Shown piece by piece: positions 1 through 5,285 of a stretch of DNA of 7,856 bases. A program made the translations under genes and the position numbers. Below the pieces are notes generated by a model. The model was not told the DNA's origin and made no database searches. It saw only the letters and a list, made by a program, of their open reading frames with translations. The stretch is taken from positions 1-7,856 of the forward strand of contig JAEMSV010000145.1 of the NCBI GenBank assembly GCA_016462625.1. Direction: 5' to 3'. The stretch comes from Solirubrobacteraceae bacterium. Its GTDB lineage: Bacteria; Actinomycetota; Thermoleophilia; Solirubrobacterales; Solirubrobacteraceae. Numbering within the stretch: the stretch's first letter is position 1; each line of letters begins with the position of its first letter.

Positions 1-1
1 G

Positions 2-70
2 CTCGAGCAGAGCGCGTTCCCGCATGAGCCGCAGGTGGTTGATGCGGTGAAGGCGCTGTTCGGGGACTGA
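2..70 (+). CDS. C-terminal end of an unidentified protein (partial)
   Basis: The reading frame is open from the window edge to a TGA at 68-70. It encodes 22 residues that end in PQVVDAVKALFGD. About 19 of the 22 codons end in G or C, matching the real genes in this window, and the amphipathic helical ending looks like a normal protein C-terminus. The start and most of the gene lie outside the window, so neither family nor function can be named. Its stop lies 8 bp from the stop of the converging ABC-F gene. The main alternative is that this is a chance open frame, because the fragment is too short for a strong coding test. Confidence 0.55.
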   Translation, partial: LEQSAFPHEPQVVDAVKALFGD

Positions 71-78
71 GTCGCCCG

Positions 79-1719
79 TCAGCTCAGCGCCTTGACGAGC
101 CGGGTCCCGCGCGCGGAGCCGGGGTCCGACAGGCACGCGAGCGCCGTGTCGTAGTCCGGGATGGCCAGCACGTCCCCGTCCGGAAGCAGCATCAGGTACC
201 GGGTCATGTGCCGGAGGAACTCGCGGTCGTGCGAAACGGCGATGACGCAGCCGTCGAACGGCGCGAGGGCGTTCTCCAGCGCCTCGCCGGAGGCGATGTC
301 GAGGTTGTCCGTCGGCTCGTCGAGGAGCAGCAGGTTCGTCCCGCGGAGCTCGAGGCAGAGGATCTCGAACCGTGCCCGCTGCCCGCCGCTGATCGCCCCC
401 GGGGAGAGACGAGCCTGCCCGGCCAATCCGTATCGTGCCAGCGCGGCCATGGCCCGCTCCGTGTTCCCGGTGAGCCTGCCCGCGGTGTCGAGGATGGGCG
501 TCTTCGCCTGGTCGGGCGGGGCCGACGCGCTCTGGCGGAAGTAGCCGACCCGCGCGCGGGCGCCGAGGTCGACCTCGCCGGTGTATCCGTCGCTCTCCTC
601 GGCGAGGACGCGCATGAGATGCGTCTTGCCGCTTCCGTTCGGGCCGATCACGCCCACCCGTTCCCCCGCGTAGATCTCATCGGAGAAGGCGCGCACCATG
701 CCGTCGATCGCGAGGTCGCTGATGCGGAGCATCCGTCGCGCGGCATCGACCTCCGGGAGACGGATCGAAATCTCGTGTCCCTTGATCGGCGGCGGAGGCG
801 GCCCTGGGTCGGCGAACCGGCGCCAGCGTGACTCGGCGGCGTCCGCCTTCCGCGCCCACGAGTCGCTGTAGCGCGCGCGCTCCTTGAAGGTCTTGACCAG
901 TCGGTAGAGCCGCCGCTCCTCCTCGTGCCAGCGCTTCACCGCGTCGCCGAGCTGCTCGTTGCGGCGTTCGCGGGCCTCGGGATACGACGCGTAGGAGCCG
1001 TGATGTATCCAGCCTGCGTCGCCCTCCAGCGTGAGGATCTGGCCGACGCTGGACCGCAGCAGCGCCCGGTCGTGCGACACCACCAGCACGGTCTTCCGCG
1101 TCGCGCAGAGCGCGTCTTCGAGCTCCCGCTTCGCGGGGATATCGAGGAAGTTGTCCGGCTCGTCGAGCAGCAGGACGTCGTAGTCGGAGGCGAAGAGCGC
1201 CTCGAGGAACAGCCGCTTGCCCTCTCCACCCGACAGCGTCGTCAGCGGACGATCGGCGATCTCCGAGAAGCCGGCTCCGAGCACGCTGCGGCAGACACGA
1301 TCCCACCGGGCCTCGATCTCATAGCCGCCGAGCATTCCCCAGCGCTCGAGCCCCTCGGCGTAGGCGAGCGCGTCGTCCACCCTGCCCTCCGCCAGTCGGG
1401 CGGCGAGGCGCTGCAGCTCTGTCCCGACCTCCTGGATATCCGCGGGAGCGGTCCCCATGAGCATCTCGCGGACGGTCGCCGTGGAGCCGGGGGCCGCGAC
1501 GGACTGTGGCATGTAGGCGACCGTCCCCCCGACGGCGACGTGACCCTCGTCCGGACGCGCCTGCCCGATAAGCAGGCGGAGCAGGGTGCTCTTCCCGACG
1601 CCGTTGGCGCCGACCAGGCCGACGTGCTCGCCGGGAGACACGCGGAAGGTCAGGTCGTCGAAGATCGCTCTGCCGTCAGCCGTGGTGTAGCCGACCTCGG
1701 TGCAGGTGATGTATCCCAT
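79..1719 (-). CDS. ABC-F family ATPase (two ABC domains, no membrane part)
   Basis: This 546-residue protein has two ATP-binding cassettes in tandem and no transmembrane segment, which defines the ABC-F class. Characterised ABC-F proteins bind the ribosomal E site and relieve stalling or displace ribosome-targeting antibiotics. Domain 1 has Walker A GANGVGKST at about 37-45, signature LSGGE at 162-166, Walker B ending LLLDEP at 183-188 and the H-switch SHDR at 215-218. A charged helical linker rich in Arg, Glu and Trp spans about 245-305 and ends in a proline run near 307-311. Domain 2 has Walker A GPNGSGKT at 359-366, signature ISGGQ at 443-447, Walker B LLLLDEPT at 463-470 and SHDR at 496-499. 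Both catalytic glutamates (187 and 468) are present. The first-domain DEPDNFLD and the MGYI start resemble an actinobacterial ABC-F group I know only from uncharacterised members, so resistance cannot be assumed. The ATG at 1719 is the natural start of domain 1. There is no well-spaced ribosome binding site, but a TAGGGT box lies 10 bp upstream. Confidence 0.93.
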   Translation of the reverse strand: MGYITCTEVGYTTADGRAIFDDLTFRVSPGEHVGLVGANGVGKSTLLRLLIGQARPDEGHVAVGGTVAYMPQSVAAPGSTATVREMLMGTAPADIQEVGTELQRLAARLAEGRVDDALAYAEGLERWGMLGGYEIEARWDRVCRSVLGAGFSEIADRPLTTLSGGEGKRLFLEALFASDYDVLLLDEPDNFLDIPAKRELEDALCATRKTVLVVSHDRALLRSSVGQILTLEGDAGWIHHGSYASYPEARERRNEQLGDAVKRWHEEERRLYRLVKTFKERARYSDSWARKADAAESRWRRFADPGPPPPPIKGHEISIRLPEVDAARRMLRISDLAIDGMVRAFSDEIYAGERVGVIGPNGSGKTHLMRVLAEESDGYTGEVDLGARARVGYFRQSASAPPDQAKTPILDTAGRLTGNTERAMAALARYGLAGQARLSPGAISGGQRARFEILCLELRGTNLLLLDEPTDNLDIASGEALENALAPFDGCVIAVSHDREFLRHMTRYLMLLPDGDVLAIPDYDTALACLSDPGSARGTRLVKALS

Positions 1720-1723
1720 CCCT

Positions 1724-1736
1724 TCCCGAACCCTAG
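1724..1736 (-). promoter_or_regulatory. Candidate -10 box close to the ABC-F start
   Basis: On the minus strand a TAGGGT hexamer (plus strand about 1730-1735) fits the actinobacterial TAnnnT pattern and lies 10 bp before the ABC-F ATG. Transcription from it would leave almost no leader. This agrees with the absence of a properly spaced Shine-Dalgarno sequence; the GGGAAGGG present touches the ATG. No convincing -35 element is visible, so this is tentative. Confidence 0.25.
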
Positions 1737-1737
1737 A

Positions 1738-1750
1738 GGTCCGGTGGACC
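1738..1750 (-). terminator. Short hairpin between lipase stop and ABC-F start
   Basis: GGTCC and GGACC form a perfect 5-bp stem with a 3-base loop, 6 bp beyond the lipase stop codon. No T-run follows, but many high-GC actinobacterial terminators lack one. It could end the lipase transcript or act as a short operator for the downstream co-directional ABC-F gene. The stem is short enough to occur by chance at this base composition. Confidence 0.25.
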
Positions 1751-1755
1751 GATCC

Positions 1756-2934
1756 TCAGCAATTCGTCGGCGCCGGCTCCCCGCGCAGTCGCGCGTCGAG
1801 CCAGTTCACGACATGCGGCACCCCGGAGACGAACCCGAGCGCGTGCTCGGTGAAGTGCAGCTCACGCCAGAGGACGGTCGTTCCGAGCGCGCAGTAGCGC
1901 TCGCGGGTCGCCAGCGCCTGCGCGAATGGGAGACCCTGATCGGCCCGTGAGTGGTAGAGGAACAGCGGCGTCGCGGGCTTGCGCATCCCCGCTCGGTTCT
2001 CGCGCAGGCGCGCGAGCCACGCCGGGTCCTTCAGCAGGTCGCGGGTCGTGAAGGACGCGCTCTTCTCGAAGATCCCCGGCCCCGTGAGGATGTCGACGAT
2101 GCAGCCGCGGCGGATGTGGTCAACCACGCGGCGGCCGCGCGGGGTGAGCAGCGAGTCCATGTCGAGCTCCGGATACGCGGCGTCGTACGCGATCGCCACC
2201 GAGGGGAGTAGCGGGGCGAACCAGGCGCCGTCCATGAAGTCGGCGAGCGCCTCGAAGTCCCCGGGCAGGCCGCCGGCCGCGACGCCCGCGAGCTTCACGT
2301 CGGGGGCGTAGGACGGCTGCAGCTCCGCCGTGAACATCGCGCCGTGCCCGCCCTGTGAGTAGCCGCTGACGGCGACCGGCCCGTCCGGCGCGACCTTCGT
2401 GCCCGGGAGCCGGCGAGCCGCGCGGATGACGTCCAACACGGCGTGCGCTTCCGAGGCGCCGACGACGTACTCATGCTCGCCCGGCGTTCCGAGCCCCTGG
2501 TAGTCCGTGACGGCGACCGTGTAGCCGCGCTCCAGCAGCGGAGCGATCAGGAGATCCTCGACGGACGTGCCGGTCGGGATGGTCCGCGACGGCGCGCACT
2601 TATCGGCCATGCCGGGGAAGCCGGGCGAGATCCCGACGAGCGGCGCACCACGGCGCGACCGGGACGGCGTGAGGACCATGCCCGAGACCGCAGTGGATCC
2701 GCCGGTCGCCTTCGTCGAGCGGTAGAGGATCCGCTGCACCCGGACGCCCGGGAACGGCGTGCGGACCACCCGCTCGGAGCGGATGACGTCGCCGGGCGCG
2801 CCCGCCGGAAGGGGATCCGGCGGGTCGTAGAACGAAGCGGAAGCGGCCGCCGCAGGGGGGATGAAGCACGCGGCGGCCGCCGCCGCGATCGTGATCGCGC
2901 AGGTGCGCGCACGGACCAACGGGGACCCAAGCAT
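1756..2934 (-). CDS. Secreted LIP-family lipase/esterase (alpha/beta hydrolase)
   Basis: This 392-residue protein matches the secretory lipase family (LIP, CAL-A-like), which hydrolyses triacylglycerols or other esters outside the cytoplasm. Residues 1-33 look like a signal peptide: arginines at 8 and 10, a hydrophobic Ala-rich stretch at 12-31, and an Ala-Ser-Ala cleavage motif at 31-33. The nucleophile elbow GYSQGG places the catalytic serine at 193. Asp332 (HSRADQG) and His364 (FTEHALGF) complete the likely triad, and their 32-residue separation equals that of the known CAL-A Asp/His pair. An oxyanion-region GISPGFPG lies at 101-108, and the family-typical DKCAPSR is at 111-117. Cysteines at 113 and 278 could form a disulfide. 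Cys23 ends an Ala-rich run, so a lipoprotein is a weaker alternative. The ATG is well supported by GGAGGA 8 bp upstream. The gene follows the TetR gene after 75 bp. The exact substrate is unknown. Confidence 0.9.
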   Translation of the reverse strand: MLGSPLVRARTCAITIAAAAAACFIPPAAAASASFYDPPDPLPAGAPGDVIRSERVVRTPFPGVRVQRILYRSTKATGGSTAVSGMVLTPSRSRRGAPLVGISPGFPGMADKCAPSRTIPTGTSVEDLLIAPLLERGYTVAVTDYQGLGTPGEHEYVVGASEAHAVLDVIRAARRLPGTKVAPDGPVAVSGYSQGGHGAMFTAELQPSYAPDVKLAGVAAGGLPGDFEALADFMDGAWFAPLLPSVAIAYDAAYPELDMDSLLTPRGRRVVDHIRRGCIVDILTGPGIFEKSASFTTRDLLKDPAWLARLRENRAGMRKPATPLFLYHSRADQGLPFAQALATRERYCALGTTVLWRELHFTEHALGFVSGVPHVVNWLDARLRGEPAPTNC

Positions 2935-2942
2935 TCGTTCTC

Positions 2943-2948
2943 TCCTCC
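2943..2948 (-). promoter_or_regulatory. Strong ribosome binding site of the lipase gene
   Basis: On the minus strand GGAGGA lies 8 bp before the ATG at 2934, close to the ideal Shine-Dalgarno sequence and spacing. It fixes the start codon and is the best ribosome binding site in the window. Confidence 0.8.
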
Positions 2949-2981
2949 GTCGCCGGGTCGCAGGGGACGCGCCCGGTCTCG

Positions 2982-2997
2982 GATAATGAACGTTATC
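2982..2997. promoter_or_regulatory. Candidate TetR-type operator upstream of the lipase
   Basis: GATAATGAACGTTATC is an imperfect 16-bp inverted repeat: GATAA and TTATC arms around a 6-bp centre, with 6 of 8 half-site positions symmetric. It sits in a conspicuous AT-rich island between the TetR stop and the lipase start. Many TetR-family proteins bind 14-18 bp palindromes with an AACGTT-like core. It overlaps two possible -10 hexamers on the minus strand, TAAGAT (2995-3000) and CATTAT (2983-2988), so binding would block lipase transcription. That the adjacent TetR protein binds here is inference. Confidence 0.5.
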
Positions 2998-3000
2998 TTA
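2983..3000 (-). promoter_or_regulatory. Candidate lipase promoter -10 region
   Basis: Two minus-strand hexamers, TAAGAT at 2995-3000 and CATTAT at 2983-2988, each match the -10 consensus at 4 of 6 positions. They are the only AT-rich stretch between the TetR and lipase genes. A start from either would give a leader of roughly 40-55 bases containing the ribosome binding site. No clear -35 element is visible, so which hexamer is used is uncertain. Confidence 0.35.
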
Positions 3001-3009
3001 CCGAACGCC

Positions 3010-3603
3010 TCACGTCGAGCCCAGCGACACGCCGGCGCCCTCGAAGACCCACAGCAGCGCCTGCTCGAGCCGCTCGATCGGCACGCCTTCGGGGTCGGCG
3101 AGGTGGTGCAGCGCGAACCCGTGGGCCAGCGCGTAGCCGGCCTCGGCGATGGCCGCGGACGGGGCATCGGGATCCGCCATCGCGATGAGGGCCCCCAGCC
3201 CGCCGCGGGTCTCGGCCAGCCGCCGGGCGACCTCCTCGCGCAGCGCCGGGTCGCGCCGCGAGTAGCTCCAGAACTCCATGAACAGCGTCATCGCCTCGGG
3301 CCGCTCGTGGAGCACGTCGATCCACAGTCGCGCGACGAGCCGGACCCGCTCCTGCGGCGTCTGCGCGGCGGCGATCGCTTCGGCTCGTCGCTCGGCCTCG
3401 CCGCCCATCGCACGCTCCATCAGCGCGAGGAAGAGCTCCTCCTTGCCGGAGAAGTTCGAGTAGACAGCGCCGGTGGTGAACCCGGCCTCCTTCGCGATCT
3501 CCGGGACGGTCACCGAGTGATACCCGCGCTCGGAGAAGGTGCGCTCGGCGGCGTCGAGCAGCGCTTCGCGGGTCGCCTGCTGGCGCTCCTGGCGGGTGCT
3601 CAC
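3010..3603 (-). CDS. TetR/AcrR family transcriptional regulator
   Basis: Read from GTG at 3603 this is a 197-residue protein, normal for the TetR family. The N-terminal three-helix DNA-binding domain spans about 8-58. It contains the typical segment TVPEIAKEAGFTTGAVYSNF, with its helix-turn-helix at about 32-51, followed by SGKEELF. The rest is the helical ligand-binding and dimerisation domain, in which no ligand-specific motif is recognisable. An ATG 45 bp further upstream is in frame, but it would place 15 low-complexity Arg-rich residues before the domain and overlap the HxlR gene more. The GTG shares a 4-bp GTGA overlap with the HxlR stop, the usual sign of translational coupling. TetR proteins are mostly repressors released by a small molecule. 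The likely targets are the lipase promoter 12 bp past its stop and perhaps its own operon. Confidence 0.9.
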   Translation of the reverse strand: MSTRQERQQATREALLDAAERTFSERGYHSVTVPEIAKEAGFTTGAVYSNFSGKEELFLALMERAMGGEAERRAEAIAAAQTPQERVRLVARLWIDVLHERPEAMTLFMEFWSYSRRDPALREEVARRLAETRGGLGALIAMADPDAPSAAIAEAGYALAHGFALHHLADPEGVPIERLEQALLWVFEGAGVSLGST

Positions 3604-4256
3604 TGCGCGACTTCGGCCATCTGCGCGTAGCTGCCCTGCCCGCACCACGACGCCAGCATCTGCTCGATCCAGCGCGGCCCCTCGACGGTGATCTTCCCCG
3701 CGTGCATCGCATCGCCGAGCGTGAGCTCACCGACGTGCCAGCGCACCAGGCCCTCGGCGGTCGCGCGCACCACGAGGTCGTCCTGATCGCCCGGCGGCCG
3801 GCGGCAGACCTCGGCACCGGGCGCGTCGAGCAGCAGCCAGTAGGACTCCCGCTGCGGGGCGGTCACGTCGAAGCGGATCACCGTGCGCTTGTCGGGGAGC
3901 TCCTCCGTCGTGATGTGGCGGGACAGCGTCCACAGCACCTTCGCCGCGTCAAAGTGCTCGGGGGCCAGCTCGAGCCACTGCTCGCCCCAGACCCCGAGCG
4001 CCATGCAGACCGGCGCCAGGCCGAAGCCGGCCTCCGTCAGCCGGTACTCCCCGTCGACGTGATCGACGACCCCGTGGTGCTCGAGCATCCGCAGCCGCTG
4101 CGTGAGCAGCGTGCGGGAGATCCCCGGCGCGCCCTCGCGGATCTCGGAGAACGTGCGGCAGCCCAGGAAGAGGTTGCGCAGGATCAGCGGAGTCCAGCGC
4201 GTGGCGAAGATCTCGCTCGCGCGAGAGAGAGGGCAGTAGTCGCCATAGCTCTCCAT
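3600..4256 (-). CDS. HxlR-family winged-helix regulator with C-terminal SCP2-like domain
   Basis: This 218-residue protein is about twice the length of a minimal HxlR regulator. Residues 8-95 form the HxlR winged helix: CPLSRA, then FATRWTPLILRNLFLG at 17-32, TFSEIREGAPGISRTLLTQRL at 35-55 (recognition helix) and the wing near GEYRLTEAG at 69-77. Cys8 is at the position of the N-terminal cysteine that senses thiol stress in relatives such as YodB, so redox sensing is possible. Residues about 115-205 resemble an SCP2-like lipid-binding fold, with the end pattern LTLGDAMHAGKITVEG at 178-193. Such fusions suggest that a hydrophobic ligand adjusts DNA binding. The gene starts at ATG 4256 with no obvious ribosome binding site, is divergent from the methyltransferase gene and overlaps the TetR gene by 4 bp. 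HxlR proteins usually control themselves and a divergent neighbour. The winged-helix call is firm; the SCP2 call is moderately sure. Confidence 0.9.
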   Translation of the reverse strand: MESYGDYCPLSRASEIFATRWTPLILRNLFLGCRTFSEIREGAPGISRTLLTQRLRMLEHHGVVDHVDGEYRLTEAGFGLAPVCMALGVWGEQWLELAPEHFDAAKVLWTLSRHITTEELPDKRTVIRFDVTAPQRESYWLLLDAPGAEVCRRPPGDQDDLVVRATAEGLVRWHVGELTLGDAMHAGKITVEGPRWIEQMLASWCGQGSYAQMAEVAQ

Positions 4257-4259
4257 GGG

Positions 4260-4280
4260 CGGAATGGTCCCACGGAATGG
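4260..4280. repeat. Direct repeat of CGGAATGG in the HxlR-methyltransferase intergenic region
   Basis: CGGAATGG occurs at 4260-4267 and again at 4273-4280, a period of 13 bp. The second copy is part of the inverted repeats next to it. It lies immediately upstream of the HxlR start codon, so it may be part of the operator region for autoregulation, or remnant symmetry without function. Confidence 0.35.
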
Positions 4281-4298
4281 ACCGTGGACAAGTCCATT
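4270..4298. promoter_or_regulatory. Overlapping inverted repeats, candidate HxlR operator
   Basis: Three symmetric elements overlap in the 86-bp gap between the divergent HxlR and methyltransferase genes. CCACGG-6 bp-CCGTGG covers 4270-4287. AATGGAC-9 bp-GTCCATT covers 4276-4298. The nested TGGACAAGTCCA at 4285-4296 has perfect 5-bp arms. HxlR dimers bind palindromes in shared divergent promoters, which makes this the best operator candidate for the adjacent regulator. No well-formed -35/-10 pair is evident on either strand here, so the transcription starts cannot be placed. Confidence 0.5.
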
Positions 4299-4324
4299 TC
4301 CTGGACTGGTTTGACGGCCGGCCC

Positions 4325-4332
4325 GGGAGGAG
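4325..4332 (+). promoter_or_regulatory. Ribosome binding site of the methyltransferase gene
   Basis: GGGAGGAG lies 10 bp before ATG 4343. It supports that ATG over the in-frame ATG at 4277, which lies inside the palindromic region and has no such site. Confidence 0.65.
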
Positions 4333-4342
4333 CCTCCACGGC

Positions 4343-5170
4343 ATGACTCCCATCACCGCAGATCCCACCGCCGTCGCCGAGCTGAAGGCCCAGCACCACG
4401 ACACGTGGGCCGACGGCGACTACCCCGCCGTCGCCGAGCACATCGCCGACGCGCTGCCCACGGCGATCCTCGACGCCGTCGACGTCCGCGGCCACGATCT
4501 CCTCGACGTCGCCACCGGCAGCGGGAACGTCGCCATCGCCGCCGCGCGCGCAGGCGCGCACGTGACGGGGCTCGACCTCGTCGACGATCTCCTCGACGCC
4601 GCTCGTCGTCGCGCCGCGGCCGCCGGGCTGCGCATCGCGTGGCAGGAGGGCGACGCCGAAGCGCTCCCCTACGGCGACGACAGCTTCGATGTCGTCACGT
4701 CCGCCGTCGGCGTGCAGTTCGCGCCGCGGGCCGAGGTCGTCGCCGGCGAACTGCGGCGCGTGTGCCGCCCCGGAGGCGCGATCGTCCTCTGCAACTGGAC
4801 GAAGGAGGGCCTGATCGGCCAGCTGTTCACCGTCATGTCGCAGTACATGCCGGCAGCGCCGCCGTTCGTCACCGGTCCGCCGAAGTGGGGCGATGAAGCG
4901 TTCCTGCGCCAGCTCTTCGCCGGCGACGACGTGACGATCACGCGCGGCCACAACCCGTTCGCCTTCGCGACCGTCGAGGAGTACATGACGTTCTTCGAGG
5001 TCAACTACGGGCCGACGAAGCGCGCGAAGGCAAAGCTCCAGGCCGAGGGCCGGTGGGACGATCTGCGCGCCGACCTGCGCTCGCTCTACACCGGGCTGAA
5101 CCAGGCGACCGACGGCTCACTTCACATTGAGGCCGAATTCCTCGTGGCCACGGTGAAACCCGGCGCGTAG
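4343..5170 (+). CDS. Class I SAM-dependent methyltransferase
   Basis: This 275-residue protein transfers a methyl group from S-adenosylmethionine to an unidentified small molecule. The Methyltransf_11-type Rossmann core is clear. Motif I LLDVATGSGNVA at about 53-64 binds SAM. The acidic residue after strand 2 is Asp78 (VTGLDL). GDAEALPYGDDSFDVV at 103-118 carries the adenine-contacting and motif II region, and LRRVCRPGGAIVL at 137-149 is motif III. The C-terminal third, about 155-275, is a substrate-binding cap with aromatic patches (EEYMTFFEVNYGP near 214-226) and no diagnostic motif. The family includes ubiquinone/menaquinone, sterol and other lipid methyltransferases. Similarity at this level cannot choose among them, and UbiE/MenG-type activity is not claimed. 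The gene is transcribed divergently from the HxlR regulator, which probably controls it. The start at 4343 is chosen from the ribosome binding site and because the upstream extension covers the operator repeats. Confidence 0.88.
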   Translation: MTPITADPTAVAELKAQHHDTWADGDYPAVAEHIADALPTAILDAVDVRGHDLLDVATGSGNVAIAAARAGAHVTGLDLVDDLLDAARRRAAAAGLRIAWQEGDAEALPYGDDSFDVVTSAVGVQFAPRAEVVAGELRRVCRPGGAIVLCNWTKEGLIGQLFTVMSQYMPAAPPFVTGPPKWGDEAFLRQLFAGDDVTITRGHNPFAFATVEEYMTFFEVNYGPTKRAKAKLQAEGRWDDLRADLRSLYTGLNQATDGSLHIEAEFLVATVKPGA

Positions 5171-5183
5171 CAACTACGCCGGA
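5160..5183 (+). terminator. Hairpin overlapping the methyltransferase stop codon
   Basis: GCGTAG-CAA-CTACGC at 5165-5179 is a perfect 6-bp stem with a 3-base loop, and the TAG stop codon lies inside the stem. CCG and CGG outside it can extend the stem past a 2-base bulge. No T-run follows. In a high-GC genome it is a reasonable terminator that would separate the methyltransferase transcript from the c-di-GMP gene. Confidence 0.45.
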
Positions 5184-5197
5184 CGACAAGCTTGCCC

Positions 5198-5225
5198 TCA
5201 AGGACCGGCCACTTTGGTCCGATGC
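5198..5225 (+). promoter_or_regulatory. Candidate sigma-28 (FliA/WhiG-type) promoter
   Basis: TCAA at 5198-5201, a 16-bp spacer and TCCGATGC at 5218-5225 resemble the sigma-28 consensus TAAA or TCAA, 15-16 bp, GCCGATAA. The CCGAT core is intact; the final AA of the consensus is replaced by GC. The element lies 60 bp before the preferred start codon of the PAS-GGDEF-EAL gene, a typical flagellar or chemotaxis regulon target. Transcription from it would begin near 5231-5233, downstream of the TTG and first ATG that could otherwise extend that gene. Confidence 0.5.
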
Positions 5226-5237
5226 ATGCCGGGCATG
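5225..5237. repeat. Perfect inverted repeat at the predicted transcription start
   Basis: CATGCC-G-GGCATG is a perfect 6-bp inverted repeat around one base. It directly follows the sigma-28-like -10 element. It could be an operator for a repressor acting at the start site or simply a chance palindrome. Confidence 0.3.
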
Positions 5238-5285
5238 TCGGCTATTCGTCCAGCAACGGGTCCCCGGACTGAAGGCACCGCGACA

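Noticed and set aside
67..87. CTGAG/CTCAG hairpin between the two converging genes as a bidirectional terminator
   Set aside because: The 5-bp stem with an 11-base loop is weak, lies mostly inside the two coding ends and has no T-run on either side.
925..1950. 341-residue open frame on the plus strand
   Set aside because: It is antisense to the ABC-F gene and the lipase 3' end; long antisense frames are expected at this GC content and no family motif is visible.
2443..3630. 395-residue open frame on the plus strand
   Set aside because: It runs antisense to both the lipase and TetR genes, crosses their intergenic region, is Arg-rich and has no domain pattern.
4277..4342. N-terminal extension of the methyltransferase by 22 residues
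   Set aside because: The ATG at 4277 lies within the inverted repeats and has no ribosome binding site, while ATG 4343 has GGGAGGAG at 10 bp.
4184..4951. 255-residue minus-strand frame across the divergent promoter
   Set aside because: It overlaps the methyltransferase antisense and the HxlR 5' end out of frame; composition is Gly/Val/Asp/Arg low complexity with no domain.
5187..5194. CAAGCTTG palindrome
   Set aside because: An 8-bp palindrome in the gap with no partner element; most likely chance, and it does not fit as a promoter component.
5171..5285. c-di-GMP riboswitch upstream of the GGDEF-EAL gene
   Set aside because: The gap holds short hairpins, but I could not find the conserved sequence blocks of class I or II c-di-GMP riboswitches; the sigma-28-like promoter also leaves only about 54 bases of leader.
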